DNA of 64,000 bases, taken from the NCBI GenBank assembly GCA_022450045.1, contig JAKURD010000014.1, positions 1 to 64,000 of the forward strand. Direction: 5' to 3'. Under the pieces are notes generated by a model. The model did not search any database and was not told the DNA's origin. It was given only the letters and a program-made list of their open reading frames with translations. A program made the position numbers and the translations under genes. This document shows, in pieces, positions 18,211 through 26,381 of the stretch. The DNA comes from Gracilimonas sp. Its GTDB lineage: Bacteria > Bacteroidota > Rhodothermia > Balneolales > Balneolaceae. Within the stretch, counting starts at the first letter, position 1. Each line of letters begins with the position of its first letter.

Positions 18211-18267
18211 GTGCTTACGTGTTACGGTGGGTAATCCCAACACTGTAACACTGTAACACGTAAGCAC
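18211..18267. repeat. perfect 15 bp inverted repeat
   Basis: The arms GTGCTTACGTGTTAC (18211..18225) and GTAACACGTAAGCAC (18253..18267) are exact reverse complements around a 27 bp loop. The loop contains an extra GTAACACT direct repeat of part of the right arm. A run of A follows on the plus strand. It lies between the divergent symporter and VOC genes, upstream of both, so a simple terminator role is unlikely. Confidence 0.7.
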
Positions 18268-18350
18268 AAAAAAACACTGAGCGTCTTATGGTTTATAAAA
18301 CAAGTATCCATTATTTTGAACCGGAATTTAAACTTAATCAACAAACCATT

Positions 18351-18773
18351 ATGAGCGACATCAGTCCATTTCACCTCGCATTTCCGGTACGTGACCTCGA
18401 AGAATCCTATAAATTCTATCATGATTTGTTGGGTTGTGAAACCGGCCGAAGTTCTGATTCCTGGATTGATTTCAACATGTGGGGTCATCAAGTGGTGGCG
18501 CATCTAAGTCCGGAGGAAGCTAAAGAATCAGCCATGAATGCCGTAGATGGAAAAGGCGTTCCCGTACGACATTTTGGGGTGATCCTGGAGATGGACGAAT
18601 GGAAGGCACTCGCTGAAAAGCTGGAAAAGGAAGGCATCGAATTTGTGATTGAACCGTATATTCGTTTTAAGGGCGAACCCGGAGAGCAGGCCACCATGTT
18701 CTTTCTTGATCCAAGCGGAAATGCACTGGAGTTTAAGGCTTTTGGGGATAAGAGCCAGATCTTTGCTAAGTAA
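18351..18773 (+). CDS. VOC family (glyoxalase/dioxygenase fold) protein
   Basis: A 140-residue single VOC domain. The beta-alpha-beta-beta-beta repeats are visible: [20 protein letters not shown] with LLGCETGR in the first half, and [20 protein letters not shown] with [15 protein letters not shown] in the second. Candidate metal ligands are His (FHLAFPV), His (RHFGVI) and Glu (ALEFKAF). Family members are glyoxalases, dioxygenases or resistance proteins, so the reaction is not assigned. The ATG at 18351 gives the normal domain start. The TAA stop is the first three bases of the dispersed element that follows. Confidence 0.85.
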   Translation: MSDISPFHLAFPVRDLEESYKFYHDLLGCETGRSSDSWIDFNMWGHQVVAHLSPEEAKESAMNAVDGKGVPVRHFGVILEMDEWKALAEKLEKEGIEFVIEPYIRFKGEPGEQATMFFLDPSGNALEFKAFGDKSQIFAK

Positions 18774-19152
18774 CGTGAGTTCGAGATAAAGAATGTTAGA
18801 ATAGCTGTAAGATCCATCTGACGGATGGGTAGGCTCCAGAAGTTGTTAAAGTGGAGAAAGAATAAGCTTGGGTACTTAAATCAAACAACCGGTCAGATGG
18901 GCTTGGAGCCATCGGACCGGGGGGTAGATTAAACATTCTCGGATTCGACCTGATGGAAACCCCATCTGATCGATGATACAGGCGCAGGTTGTTGGATTAG
19001 GATAAGGAAAAGACGCAGATGCTCGAATCAAGCAATCGGTCAGATGGACTTAGAGCCATCAGACCGAAGGGCAGGGCAAACAACTACGGCATGGACTCCT
19101 CAAACCGTGACTCAAAGGCTTTAGTGAGGGTAATTATATAGAATTCACGTTA
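18771..19152. repeat. dispersed TIR element, copy 3 (module B, reversed)
   Basis: The left end TAACGTGAGTTCGAGATAAA and the right end (complement TAACGTGAATTCTATATAAT) form the terminal inverted repeat. The interior is module B in the orientation opposite to the 14754 and 51779 copies. It contains palindromes such as CGGTCAGATGG..CCATCAGACCG and a CATCTGATCGATGATACAGG block. It starts exactly at the stop codon of the VOC gene and fills almost the whole gap to the lipoprotein gene. Confidence 0.82.
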
Positions 19153-19175
19153 CGTAGTTGGTTGGAGCGGATTTA

Positions 19176-19685
19176 TTAATCCGGTTTTTCAACCCATTCT
19201 AAGTCATTCTGAACAAACGTTACAAAAGTGAGCAGGTTTTGGGCTTGCCAATAGTCGCAAATATCGTTGATGGGATCTTGATAAGAAAAGGAGCGGGTGG
19301 TATCACCATCAAACACTTCAAAATTATACACCCGGCGTGGAAGCTCCGCTGAGTTAGGCACCCATCCCTCGATCTCATTTTGAGGAGATATTTCATAGAT
19401 ATTCAGAAACTGAACGAATGCTTCAAAATCGTTCCAGGAACTGTCCCGTGCTGAAACATACTCGTTATTCACCACTTTTTCGCCGGACTCATCTAAGGTA
19501 TAGGTGGTAAGCTCTCCGGACCAGACCGTATCAGTTTTTATAAAGTCAAAATAGACCGTCTCATTAATATTGATTGAGATGCGTTCTTCGATCATATAAG
19601 AGTCTTGAATCATATCCTCCGACGAAGAGCATCCCACACCAAATAAAATTAACCCTAAAAAAAGATGATATCTAAGATATTTCAT
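19176..19685 (-). CDS. hypothetical lipoprotein
   Basis: A 169-residue protein with a hydrophobic N-terminus (MKYLRYHLFLGLILFGVGC) ending in a lipobox with Cys at residue 19, then a low-complexity Ser stretch. It should be a lipid-anchored envelope protein. The rest is acidic with beta-strand-like segments and no motif I recognise. The ATG at 19685 fits the signal peptide; a GTG at 19703 would start inside a heptamer tandem repeat. It lies 35 nt after the ABC-F gene on the same strand. Confidence 0.65.
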   Translation of the reverse strand: MKYLRYHLFLGLILFGVGCSSSEDMIQDSYMIEERISININETVYFDFIKTDTVWSGELTTYTLDESGEKVVNNEYVSARDSSWNDFEAFVQFLNIYEISPQNEIEGWVPNSAELPRRVYNFEVFDGDTTRSFSYQDPINDICDYWQAQNLLTFVTFVQNDLEWVEKPD

Positions 19686-19695
19686 AATCATTATT

Positions 19696-19744
19696 CTGCT
19701 CACTGCTCACTGCTCACTGCTCACTGCTCACTGCTCACTGCTTT
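19696..19744. repeat. tandem heptamer CTGCTCA, six units plus partial
   Basis: The unit CTGCTCA is repeated six times without error from 19696 to 19737, followed by a degenerate seventh (CTGCTTT). On the minus strand the array forms the last codons and the TGA stop of the ABC-F gene and lies just before the start of the lipoprotein gene. Because the unit is 7 bp, each copy shifts the frame, and a TGA occurs in every frame within three units. Confidence 0.9.
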
Positions 19745-21694
19745 CTCGACCATTTCCAACTGCTGCTGATACTCTTCCCACTTGGAATATCGGTCGGTAA
19801 GGTCGGCTTTGAGTTGGTCATATTCTAAGGAAAATTTTTTCACTTTTTTCTCATCATCGTAAAAATCAGGTTGTGCCATAGCGTCCTCGATTTCCATTTT
19901 GCGGGATTCCATCTGCTCTATCTCCTTTTCTAAAGACTCAATTTTTTGACGGATGGGTTTGGTTCTTCGGCTGATCTCATTTCGGCGCTCAGCTTCGATC
20001 CGGCGCTGCTCCTTTCGGGAAAGCTGGTCGTTAGTGTCAGCTTCTTTTTCAGCAGCCAAAGATTCAGCCTTTTTCTCCTGCTCTTCCTCCTCTTTTTTTC
20101 GGGTGAGATAATAAGAGACATTTCCAAGATACGTTTTGATGTAACCCGGCTGAACTTCCAGCACTTTGTTCACGGTCGGATCCAGGAAAGCCCGGTCGTG
20201 AGATACAATGATGCACGTACCTTCATACTGCTGAATGGCTTGCTGAAGGATATTCTTACTACTCATATCCAGGTGATTAGTAGGCTCATCAAAGATGAGG
20301 AGATTGGCCGGAGACAGCAACATCTTAGCCAAAGCCAGCCGGCTTTTTTCTCCCCCAGAAAGCACCTTCACTTTTTTAAATACATCATCCCCCTGAAAAA
20401 GAAAACACCCAAGAATGGTTCTTAAGCGATTTTCCTTTTGGTTTGAACCCGCATCCATTAGCGTTTCGAGCGCATTCTTTTTTGGATCGAGTTCATCCGC
20501 CTGATGCTGCGCAAAATAGTTCACGGTTACATTATGACCCTCAATTCGGTTTCCTTCCTGAAAGGGTTCATTCCCTGCCAGTATGCGGATCAATGTAGAT
20601 TTCCCGGCTCCGTTCGGACCAACAATGGCCACCTTATCTCCGCGTTCGATTTCATAATCAATGCCGGAAAAAACCTCGTGGTCGTCATAGCTTTTGTGGA
20701 GGTCTTCGAGCTTCATCACCACCTGGCCACTGCGAGGCGGCTCCGGAAAACGAAACGAAACGTTATTCTGTTCGTCATCAATCTCGATCTGTTCCATTTT
20801 CTCAAGCTGCTTGATCCGGCTCTGCACTTGTCGCGCTTTGGTAGCTTTATACCGAAAGCGATCAATAAACTCCTGCGTTTCGTTGATCTGCTTTTCCTGA
20901 TTTTTCTTGGCATTCATAAGCAGCTCCCGCTCTTCTTCCCACTTTTTTTCATAGAAGGAGTAGTTGCCGGCATAATCGGAAATATCCCCACTTCGCAAAG
21001 CCAGTGTCCGGTTGGTGATGGTATCCAAAAAGGCCCGGTCGTGAGAAACCACTACCACGGCTCCTTCATAATTATTCAGGAAATTCTCCATCCATTGCAG
21101 CGATTCGATATCAAGGTGATTGGTGGGCTCATCCAGAAGCAGGTAGGTTGGGCGTCGGAGAAGCAATTTGGCCAACGCAATTCTCATAAGCCAGCCACCA
21201 CTGAATTCTGAGGTACTGCGGTGGAAATCTTCCTCGCTGAAACCAAGTCCCATAAGCACTTTTTCCACTTCTGAGCGCAATTCATATAATCCTGAAGATT
21301 CCAACTCCGTCTGTAAAATACCGTAGCGCTCCATTAGCTTCTTGTATTCCTTAGACTGAGGATCAACTTGAGATAATTTTTCCTGAATACCTTTTACTTT
21401 CATCTCCAGCTCAAATAGTTCAGAAAAGGCTGTTTCCACTTCTTCCAAAACAGTAAGGGTGAAATCGGGATCAACGCCATCCTGAGGGAGATATCCCAGT
21501 GTTTCTTCATTGGCGAGCGCAACAGATCCATCATCCATCTCCTGAATACCCATAATGATCTTAAGCAGAGTGGATTTTCCGGCGCCATTTGGACCTACAA
21601 GTCCAATGCGCTCGCCGGGATTGATGAAGGTGCTGACGCCGTCCAAAAGTTCGCGGTCGCCTAAATGCAGTGTAATGTTTTCGAGTGCTAACAA
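19721..21694 (-). CDS. ABC-F family ATPase
   Basis: A 657-residue protein with two ABC ATPase domains in one chain and no membrane segments, which is the ABC-F layout (Uup, EttA, YdiF and relatives). Walker A motifs are GLVGPNGAGKSTLLK and AIVGPNGAGKSTLIR. The signatures are FSGGWLMRIALAK and LSGGEKSRLALAK, and the Walker B ends are LLLDEPTNHLD and LIFDEPTNHLD. A linker helix pair separates the domains, and the last ~110 residues are a charged coiled coil. These proteins act on ribosomes, or at DNA branches for Uup. The C-terminal coiled coil favours a Uup/YdiF-like member. The last codons lie in a heptamer tandem repeat. Confidence 0.92.
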   Translation of the reverse strand: MLALENITLHLGDRELLDGVSTFINPGERIGLVGPNGAGKSTLLKIIMGIQEMDDGSVALANEETLGYLPQDGVDPDFTLTVLEEVETAFSELFELEMKVKGIQEKLSQVDPQSKEYKKLMERYGILQTELESSGLYELRSEVEKVLMGLGFSEEDFHRSTSEFSGGWLMRIALAKLLLRRPTYLLLDEPTNHLDIESLQWMENFLNNYEGAVVVVSHDRAFLDTITNRTLALRSGDISDYAGNYSFYEKKWEEERELLMNAKKNQEKQINETQEFIDRFRYKATKARQVQSRIKQLEKMEQIEIDDEQNNVSFRFPEPPRSGQVVMKLEDLHKSYDDHEVFSGIDYEIERGDKVAIVGPNGAGKSTLIRILAGNEPFQEGNRIEGHNVTVNYFAQHQADELDPKKNALETLMDAGSNQKENRLRTILGCFLFQGDDVFKKVKVLSGGEKSRLALAKMLLSPANLLIFDEPTNHLDMSSKNILQQAIQQYEGTCIIVSHDRAFLDPTVNKVLEVQPGYIKTYLGNVSYYLTRKKEEEEQEKKAESLAAEKEADTNDQLSRKEQRRIEAERRNEISRRTKPIRQKIESLEKEIEQMESRKMEIEDAMAQPDFYDDEKKVKKFSLEYDQLKADLTDRYSKWEEYQQQLEMVEKAVSSEQ

Positions 21695-22025
21695 AGTTGA
21701 TGAATATCTGTGTGAAAAGTAAAGGGCTAAAAATATGGATTAATTGGGTGCGGAATGAAATTATTCATTGGGTTTGTCACGAAATCTTCGAACCAACCAC
21801 AATCGCTCAACCATTGGTCATTCCCATGAAGATGGGAATCTACAAGTTGTACAGGACAAGGCAGGCACAGTAACGCGGGTTGTTAGTCTTGGGTAGAATA
21901 TTGGTCGCCATCGGTGATTATTAGATCCCCCCCTTTGCGGTGATGACGAGGTCGTGGGTAGTTTAAGAATCTGAATTTACCTCAAAAACCCTTAGTTTTT
22001 AGCAAATCTAAAAAGACCGAAATTC
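21695..22025. other. gene-free stretch with a dispersed-element fragment
   Basis: About 330 bp between the divergent ABC-F and gldC genes. Positions 21811..21845 carry the GGTCATTCCC..GGGAATCTA hairpin shared with module A of the dispersed elements, without the terminal repeats. Nothing else is recognised; promoters for both genes should lie here. Confidence 0.55.
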
Positions 22026-22355
22026 ATGAAGAAGAAAGAGATCAAAATCACTGTAGAATTAGATGATAAGAATGTAGCAAATAATATCGCGTTCAAGGCG
22101 GATGACATGCCCAATGTTGATGCCGTAAACTGCCGGGCCATGTTGCTTTCCTTTTGGGATTCCCATAATAAAGACACTTTAAAACTGGATCTTTGGACTC
22201 GTGATATGACCGTAGATGAAATGAAGATCTTCTTCCACCAAACCCTGGTAACGATGGCCAATACCCTCCAAAGTTCCACCGATGACGAACGTATCGCGGG
22301 CGATATGCGTGACTTCTGTGATTACTTTGCCGAGAAAATGGAGATTAAAGAATAA
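22026..22355 (+). CDS. gldC: gliding motility protein GldC homologue
   Basis: A 109-residue protein matching GldC: KEIKITVELDDKNVANNIAF at the start, a central LLSFWDSHNKDTLKLDLWTR, and DMTVDEMKIFFHQTLVTMAN in the second half. In Flavobacterium, GldC is needed for efficient gliding and is thought to be a soluble accessory of the gliding/T9SS machinery. Many non-gliding Bacteroidota keep it. It stands alone here; other gld genes are not in the window. Confidence 0.88.
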   Translation: MKKKEIKITVELDDKNVANNIAFKADDMPNVDAVNCRAMLLSFWDSHNKDTLKLDLWTRDMTVDEMKIFFHQTLVTMANTLQSSTDDERIAGDMRDFCDYFAEKMEIKE

Positions 22356-22405
22356 TTAGAAATTCAAGATTAAAAATTTAAATATGGCATTCACCCAATT
22401 TTAAA

Positions 22406-23653
22406 TTAAGCATATAAAATAGACCCAAAACTTACCCCGCTGTCTCGATCTTCTTCATCCCAGATGTCATAGGTCAGGATTTTACCTTCAAGTTTTGGAA
22501 AGATATTTAGGAAAGAATAAAGTGGTGGATATCCACAGATTCGATAAGGGTCGTACTTTTTGCTCATCAGTTCAAGCATTTTCTGGGGTGAGCCGGATGC
22601 GCCATGATCCAGAAAGGATTCATCAAAATTACGAATCTCCTCAAACATCTCTTTGGCAGATGTATCGTCGCCGAATTTCTTTCCGATGTGAGCTAAGTCT
22701 CCGCTGATCAAAAAGAATGTATCGGCATCATCTCCAAACAACTCAGTCAATAATCCGCTGAAATTATCCACCTGTTGACCTTGGAATCCATCTGATTTAT
22801 AGAACAATTCATCCAGGCTGCCAACGATGATGGGAACCATAGAAAATGTATGATCCCATAGGTGATTGATGAAAATGAGGTGCTGCTCAATACTGTGCTC
22901 AATACGGTGCGCCCGATCCTGGAAAGTGATGCCATAGTGCTCCGTTTTATCTCCAATTTTTTTCCGGATCTTTTGAATACTTTCCCAGTCAGCTTTAACC
23001 GTTCCGTTTACAATGTTAAAATCTTTGGAAGAGATCACAAACGGTCGTTCTTCGTATATATCGGGATACAGGCCGGAATAGTGAGAAGTAGCCAGCATCA
23101 CCACGCGCTTGGGTTTCAGATCCTTTATTGTAGAAAAAGCTTTCACATAACTGTTGAGCCCAAACTTAAGATCGATGTGTGGCGCATACAGTGCGGTTGC
23201 GGTTTGAACCGGATCCGAGGTTGGTAACTTCTCAAAAGCCACATCCAGAAAATGCTCCATTTCTTTGGGGTCGTCAGGATAAGAAAGTCCTGCGGTGACA
23301 GAATGATGAATGTCGGAATCCTCATATTCGGCCTCCATTTTCTCAGCATGTTCTCGAAAGTGCTGGGAATGAAGCAGGGTGTTTTCATCCAAAAACTGAA
23401 CATATTCCAGGATTTGCTCTTTGGTAACCCTTTTGCCAGTGAATTTCAGGATATCCTCTACACTTCGGCTCCCGTCAAATAACGAAAAAATAGTTTGAGC
23501 CGAATAAGGTACTGCAAAATCGGCGGTAGCATATCCGTACTGGTCCTGAAAATACAAATACGTTTCACCGTCTTGTTTGATCGGGATGATCTGCACGTCA
23601 AACCGCAGCGGCGGAATGGGATCGGTGTAGGATGAGAAAATTGAATCCTTCAT
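22406..23653 (-). CDS. MEMO1 / AmmeMemoRadiSam system protein B with N-terminal PqqD-like domain
   Basis: A 415-residue protein. Residues ~150-400 form the MEMO1 (LigB-like) domain, with PHIDLKFGLNSYVKAF, VVMLATSHYSGLYPD, RAHRIEHSIEQHLIFI and FFLISGDLAHIG. These supply the His/Asp cluster known from the family. The first ~110 residues are a separate domain; ILKFTGKRVTKEQILEYVQF with LDENTLL looks like a winged-helix fold of the PqqD/RRE kind. In many bacteria MEMO proteins sit next to an AMMECR1 and a radical SAM gene; neither is here. The molecular reaction is unsettled for the family. Confidence 0.85.
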   Translation of the reverse strand: MKDSIFSSYTDPIPPLRFDVQIIPIKQDGETYLYFQDQYGYATADFAVPYSAQTIFSLFDGSRSVEDILKFTGKRVTKEQILEYVQFLDENTLLHSQHFREHAEKMEAEYEDSDIHHSVTAGLSYPDDPKEMEHFLDVAFEKLPTSDPVQTATALYAPHIDLKFGLNSYVKAFSTIKDLKPKRVVMLATSHYSGLYPDIYEERPFVISSKDFNIVNGTVKADWESIQKIRKKIGDKTEHYGITFQDRAHRIEHSIEQHLIFINHLWDHTFSMVPIIVGSLDELFYKSDGFQGQQVDNFSGLLTELFGDDADTFFLISGDLAHIGKKFGDDTSAKEMFEEIRNFDESFLDHGASGSPQKMLELMSKKYDPYRICGYPPLYSFLNIFPKLEGKILTYDIWDEEDRDSGVSFGSILYA

Positions 23654-23667
23654 GAATGCTCAATACT

Positions 23668-23726
23668 TTAATTTTAAATGTTAAATGGCTGGTGAGTCCA
23701 TTTAACATTTACGCATTTAAAATTAA
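23668..23726. terminator. inverted repeat between MEMO1 and nth genes
   Basis: TAATTTTAAATGTTAAATGG and its near-complement CCATTTAACATTT..AAATTA form an A/T-rich stem across the gap between the end of nth and the start of the MEMO1 gene (both minus strand). It may act as a terminator for nth, but the stem is weak. Confidence 0.4.
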
Positions 23727-24427
23727 ACATTACCCTGCATTTTTTGGCATTTGCAATTTATGCCGTAATTTTTGCACAGGGGATGATCCGGTGCTTCTGA
23801 AATTCTTGCTTTGCACGGTCCGCGGCCATGATGGATCATCAGGTGTGAAAGATCGGTCCAGCTTTCACGCGGAAACAAAGCCATCAGATCTTTTTCGATC
23901 TTGTTCGTGTTCTTCTTCTCCCTGGTGAGACCGAATCGGTTCGAAAATCGTTTTACATGCGTATCTACCACTACGCCGACATTGATCCCAAAAGCATTTC
24001 CCAACACCACATTCGCGGTTTTTCGGGCAGCACCGCGAAGCTTCAGCAGGTCTTCCATATTCCGGGGGACCTCCCCGTTAAATTCCTCTGCTAAGATCCG
24101 GGAAGTTTCCTTTAGCGATTTGGCTTTATTGCGGTAAAACCCGGTAGATCTAACCAATTCTTCCAGATCTTCCAATGGAGCATCTTTCATCAATTCCGGA
24201 GTGGGATAGGCCTCAAAAAGGTCAGGAGTGGTTTTGTTTACCCGGACATCCGTACACTGCGCACTCAAAATAGTGGCGATCAGCAGTTCGAAGGGGTTTC
24301 TGTGATTTAGCTCACAGTGCGGATTGGGATAGTGCTTGTAGAGCTCGTTCAAAATTTCCATTGCCCGCTCTTTCTGTTTCTTTGATTTTTTAGGGAGTTT
24401 TGGAAGTTTGTTTTTCTCTTTCGCCAT
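23723..24427 (-). CDS. nth: endonuclease III-like DNA glycosylase, atypical Fe-S cysteine pattern
   Basis: A 234-residue HhH-GPD glycosylase/AP lyase for oxidised pyrimidines. The helix-hairpin-helix and catalytic Lys136 are in LRGAARKTANVVLGNAFG, and the catalytic Asp155 in VVVDTHVKRFSNRFGLT. Substrate-side LLIATILSAQCTDVRVN is normal. The C-terminus has four cysteines at 205, 218, 225 and 227 (C-x12-C-x6-C-x-C). The usual 4Fe-4S motif of Nth is C-x6-C-x2-C-x5-C, so the cluster loop is altered or lost. The hairpin GAAR for the usual GVGR is also a change. Activity is probable from the intact Lys and Asp. Confidence 0.9.
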   Translation of the reverse strand: MAKEKNKLPKLPKKSKKQKERAMEILNELYKHYPNPHCELNHRNPFELLIATILSAQCTDVRVNKTTPDLFEAYPTPELMKDAPLEDLEELVRSTGFYRNKAKSLKETSRILAEEFNGEVPRNMEDLLKLRGAARKTANVVLGNAFGINVGVVVDTHVKRFSNRFGLTREKKNTNKIEKDLMALFPRESWTDLSHLMIHHGRGPCKARISEAPDHPLCKNYGINCKCQKMQGNV

Positions 24428-24871
24428 AGCCAGTGATCAATTTTCAGTAAACGGTTATCAGTGCGTTTGAAGGTATGGGTTTAGCTGTAGATACGCAGAG
24501 TGTTTTCACTACGAAAGCACGAAAGCACGAAAAGTGGTTTAATTAATGTGTTTGTTCGTATTGATAATGAGGGCAAGTCCACCACTGCTCCTCTCTCTGG
24601 ATTGTAGCAGAGCTAAATCCTGTCTCTCTCCAAAGAGAGACAATTTCTAATCAAATTTAAAACTCAGAAATTAACTTAGAAATAAGAATAAGCATGAACC
24701 TGTGTCCCGCCGGAGGGACCGAAAGATCAGCTCACTGATTTTTCAGAGAGGAGAGTCGATTATCAACCTTTATTAACTTCACTATTACCCATTCTTCTGT
24801 TCAATATTCAATATTCATTTGCTTATCTTTGGCGCTCAAGGAATTTAGAATTGTAAACATCACACTCACAC
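24428..24871. other. 444 bp intergenic region before glyQS
   Basis: No gene is visible. It holds a short direct repeat (gaaagcac twice near 24520) and an imperfect palindrome around 24593..24655 (CTCTCTCTGG..CCAAAGAGAG). The last 50 bp carry the glyQS promoter. Confidence 0.5.
24824..24831 (+). promoter_or_regulatory. Bacteroidota-type -7 box before glyQS
   Basis: TATCTTTG matches TAnnTTTG exactly and ends 40 nt before the glyQS ATG. A TTCTG that could serve as the -33 element lies about 21-24 nt upstream. Placement and match are good, but no transcript start is known. Confidence 0.6.
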
Positions 24872-26329
24872 ATGTCGAATTTAGACAATCTGGATAAAAT
24901 TGTATCGCTGGCTAAAGCGCGGGGCTTCATCTTTCAATCCTCAGAGATTTATGGCGGACTTAGTGCCGTGTACGATTACGGGCCCCTCGGTGTAGAACTA
25001 AAACGAAATATTCGCGATGCCTGGTGGAAAGAGATGACCCGCCGCCACGGTAATATTATTGGAATTGATGCAGCCATTTTCATGCATCCGAAAGTGTGGG
25101 AAGCCAGTGGTCACGTTGGCGGTTTCAACGATCCCATGATCGACGACAAGCAGTCCAAAAAACGCTACCGCGCGGATATGATCATTGAGCAGCATATTGA
25201 AAAGCTGCGGAAAGATGAGAAACATGAAGAAGCCAATGCTATTCAGGAAAAACTGGATTCTTGCGGTTCCAGAAAAAGCCTGACCGAAGATTTATACGAG
25301 ATCATTATGGAAAATGAGATCCGTGCCCCGGAATCCGGTGCTTTCGACTGGACCGAAGTTCGACAGTTTAACCTGATGTTCAAAACCCAGTTTGGCTCTA
25401 CTTCAACTGAAGAAGACGGCGTTTATCTTCGTCCGGAAACGGCCCAGGGAATTTTCGTGAATTACAAGAATGTACTTGATACCGCCCGTGTTCAGATTCC
25501 ATTTGGGATCGCCCAAACCGGGAAAGCATTCCGGAATGAAGTGGTAGCCCGGCAGTTTGTATTCCGAATGCGGGAATTTGAACAGATGGAAATGCAGTAT
25601 TTTGTGAAGCCGGGAACCGATAAGGCCGAATATGAAAAATGGCTGGAAAAACGCCTTGACTGGCACAAAATGATGGGAATCCGGGATGAGAATTTGAGAA
25701 TGGCTCCCCACCCTGAAGACAAGCTTGCACACTATGCCCGGGCCGCGGCCGATATTCAGTACAAATATCCGATCGGCTGGCAGGAAGTGGAAGGGATTCA
25801 TAATCGTACTGATTTTGACCTGACACAGCACACTGAATTCTCCGGCAAAAAACTGGATTACTTTGACCAAAAAAATCAGGAGCGTTTTGTTCCGTATGTG
25901 ATTGAAACTTCTGTTGGGCTCGATCGCCTTACTCTGATGGTATTATGTGATGCGTACCGTGAAGAAGAAGTGGATGGCGACACGCGTACCGTTTTGAAAA
26001 TGAACCCGAAATTGGCTCCGACCCAGGTTGGAATTTTTCCGCTCATCAAAAAAGACAAACTGCAGGAACTGGCGCATAAAATTGAAGAAGATCTTCGGGA
26101 AGAATTCTCCGTTCTTTATGATGATTCCGGTTCCATCGGAAAACGATATCGCCGGCAGGATGAAGCCGGAACGCCATTTTGCGTAACTGTGGATTTTGAT
26201 GGAGTAGAGTCGGAAGGAGAAGATACGGTGACCATTCGCTACCGGGATGATATGAGTCAGGACCGAGTTCCCGTTTCAAGACTGGCCGAAGTGATCAGAG
26301 ATGGAATGAAAGGCTGGAAACCTGAATAA
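24872..26329 (+). CDS. glyQS: glycyl-tRNA synthetase (single-chain, dimeric type)
   Basis: A 485-residue class II synthetase that charges tRNA-Gly. It is the homodimeric type shared with archaea and eukaryotes, not the two-subunit bacterial GlyQ/GlyS. Class II motifs are visible: GFIFQSSEIYGGLSAVYDYG and GPLGVELKRNIRDAWW at the N-terminus, YLRPETAQGIFVNYKN (motif 2 region), FRNEVVARQFVFRMREFEQM, and VIETSVGLDRLTLMVL (motif 3). The C-terminal anticodon-binding domain begins near LAPTQVGIFPLI. It appears complete. Confidence 0.96.
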   Translation: MSNLDNLDKIVSLAKARGFIFQSSEIYGGLSAVYDYGPLGVELKRNIRDAWWKEMTRRHGNIIGIDAAIFMHPKVWEASGHVGGFNDPMIDDKQSKKRYRADMIIEQHIEKLRKDEKHEEANAIQEKLDSCGSRKSLTEDLYEIIMENEIRAPESGAFDWTEVRQFNLMFKTQFGSTSTEEDGVYLRPETAQGIFVNYKNVLDTARVQIPFGIAQTGKAFRNEVVARQFVFRMREFEQMEMQYFVKPGTDKAEYEKWLEKRLDWHKMMGIRDENLRMAPHPEDKLAHYARAAADIQYKYPIGWQEVEGIHNRTDFDLTQHTEFSGKKLDYFDQKNQERFVPYVIETSVGLDRLTLMVLCDAYREEEVDGDTRTVLKMNPKLAPTQVGIFPLIKKDKLQELAHKIEEDLREEFSVLYDDSGSIGKRYRRQDEAGTPFCVTVDFDGVESEGEDTVTIRYRDDMSQDRVPVSRLAEVIRDGMKGWKPE

Positions 26330-26352
26330 ATTTAGAAAAAATTTATCATGGA

Positions 26353-26377
26353 AAAGGTGGACGTATGATCCACCTTT
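26353..26377. terminator. bidirectional terminator hairpin between glyQS and TPR gene
   Basis: AAAGGTGGA (26353..26361) pairs with TCCACCTTT (26369..26377) around a 7 nt loop, in the 52 bp gap between two convergent genes. T-rich bases follow on the plus side and A-rich bases precede it, so it can serve both directions. Confidence 0.7.
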
Positions 26378-26381
26378 CTTA

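Noticed and set aside
20504..21211. 235-codon open frame opposite the ABC-F gene
   Set aside because: It is a mirror frame of a well-supported gene with clear ABC motifs.
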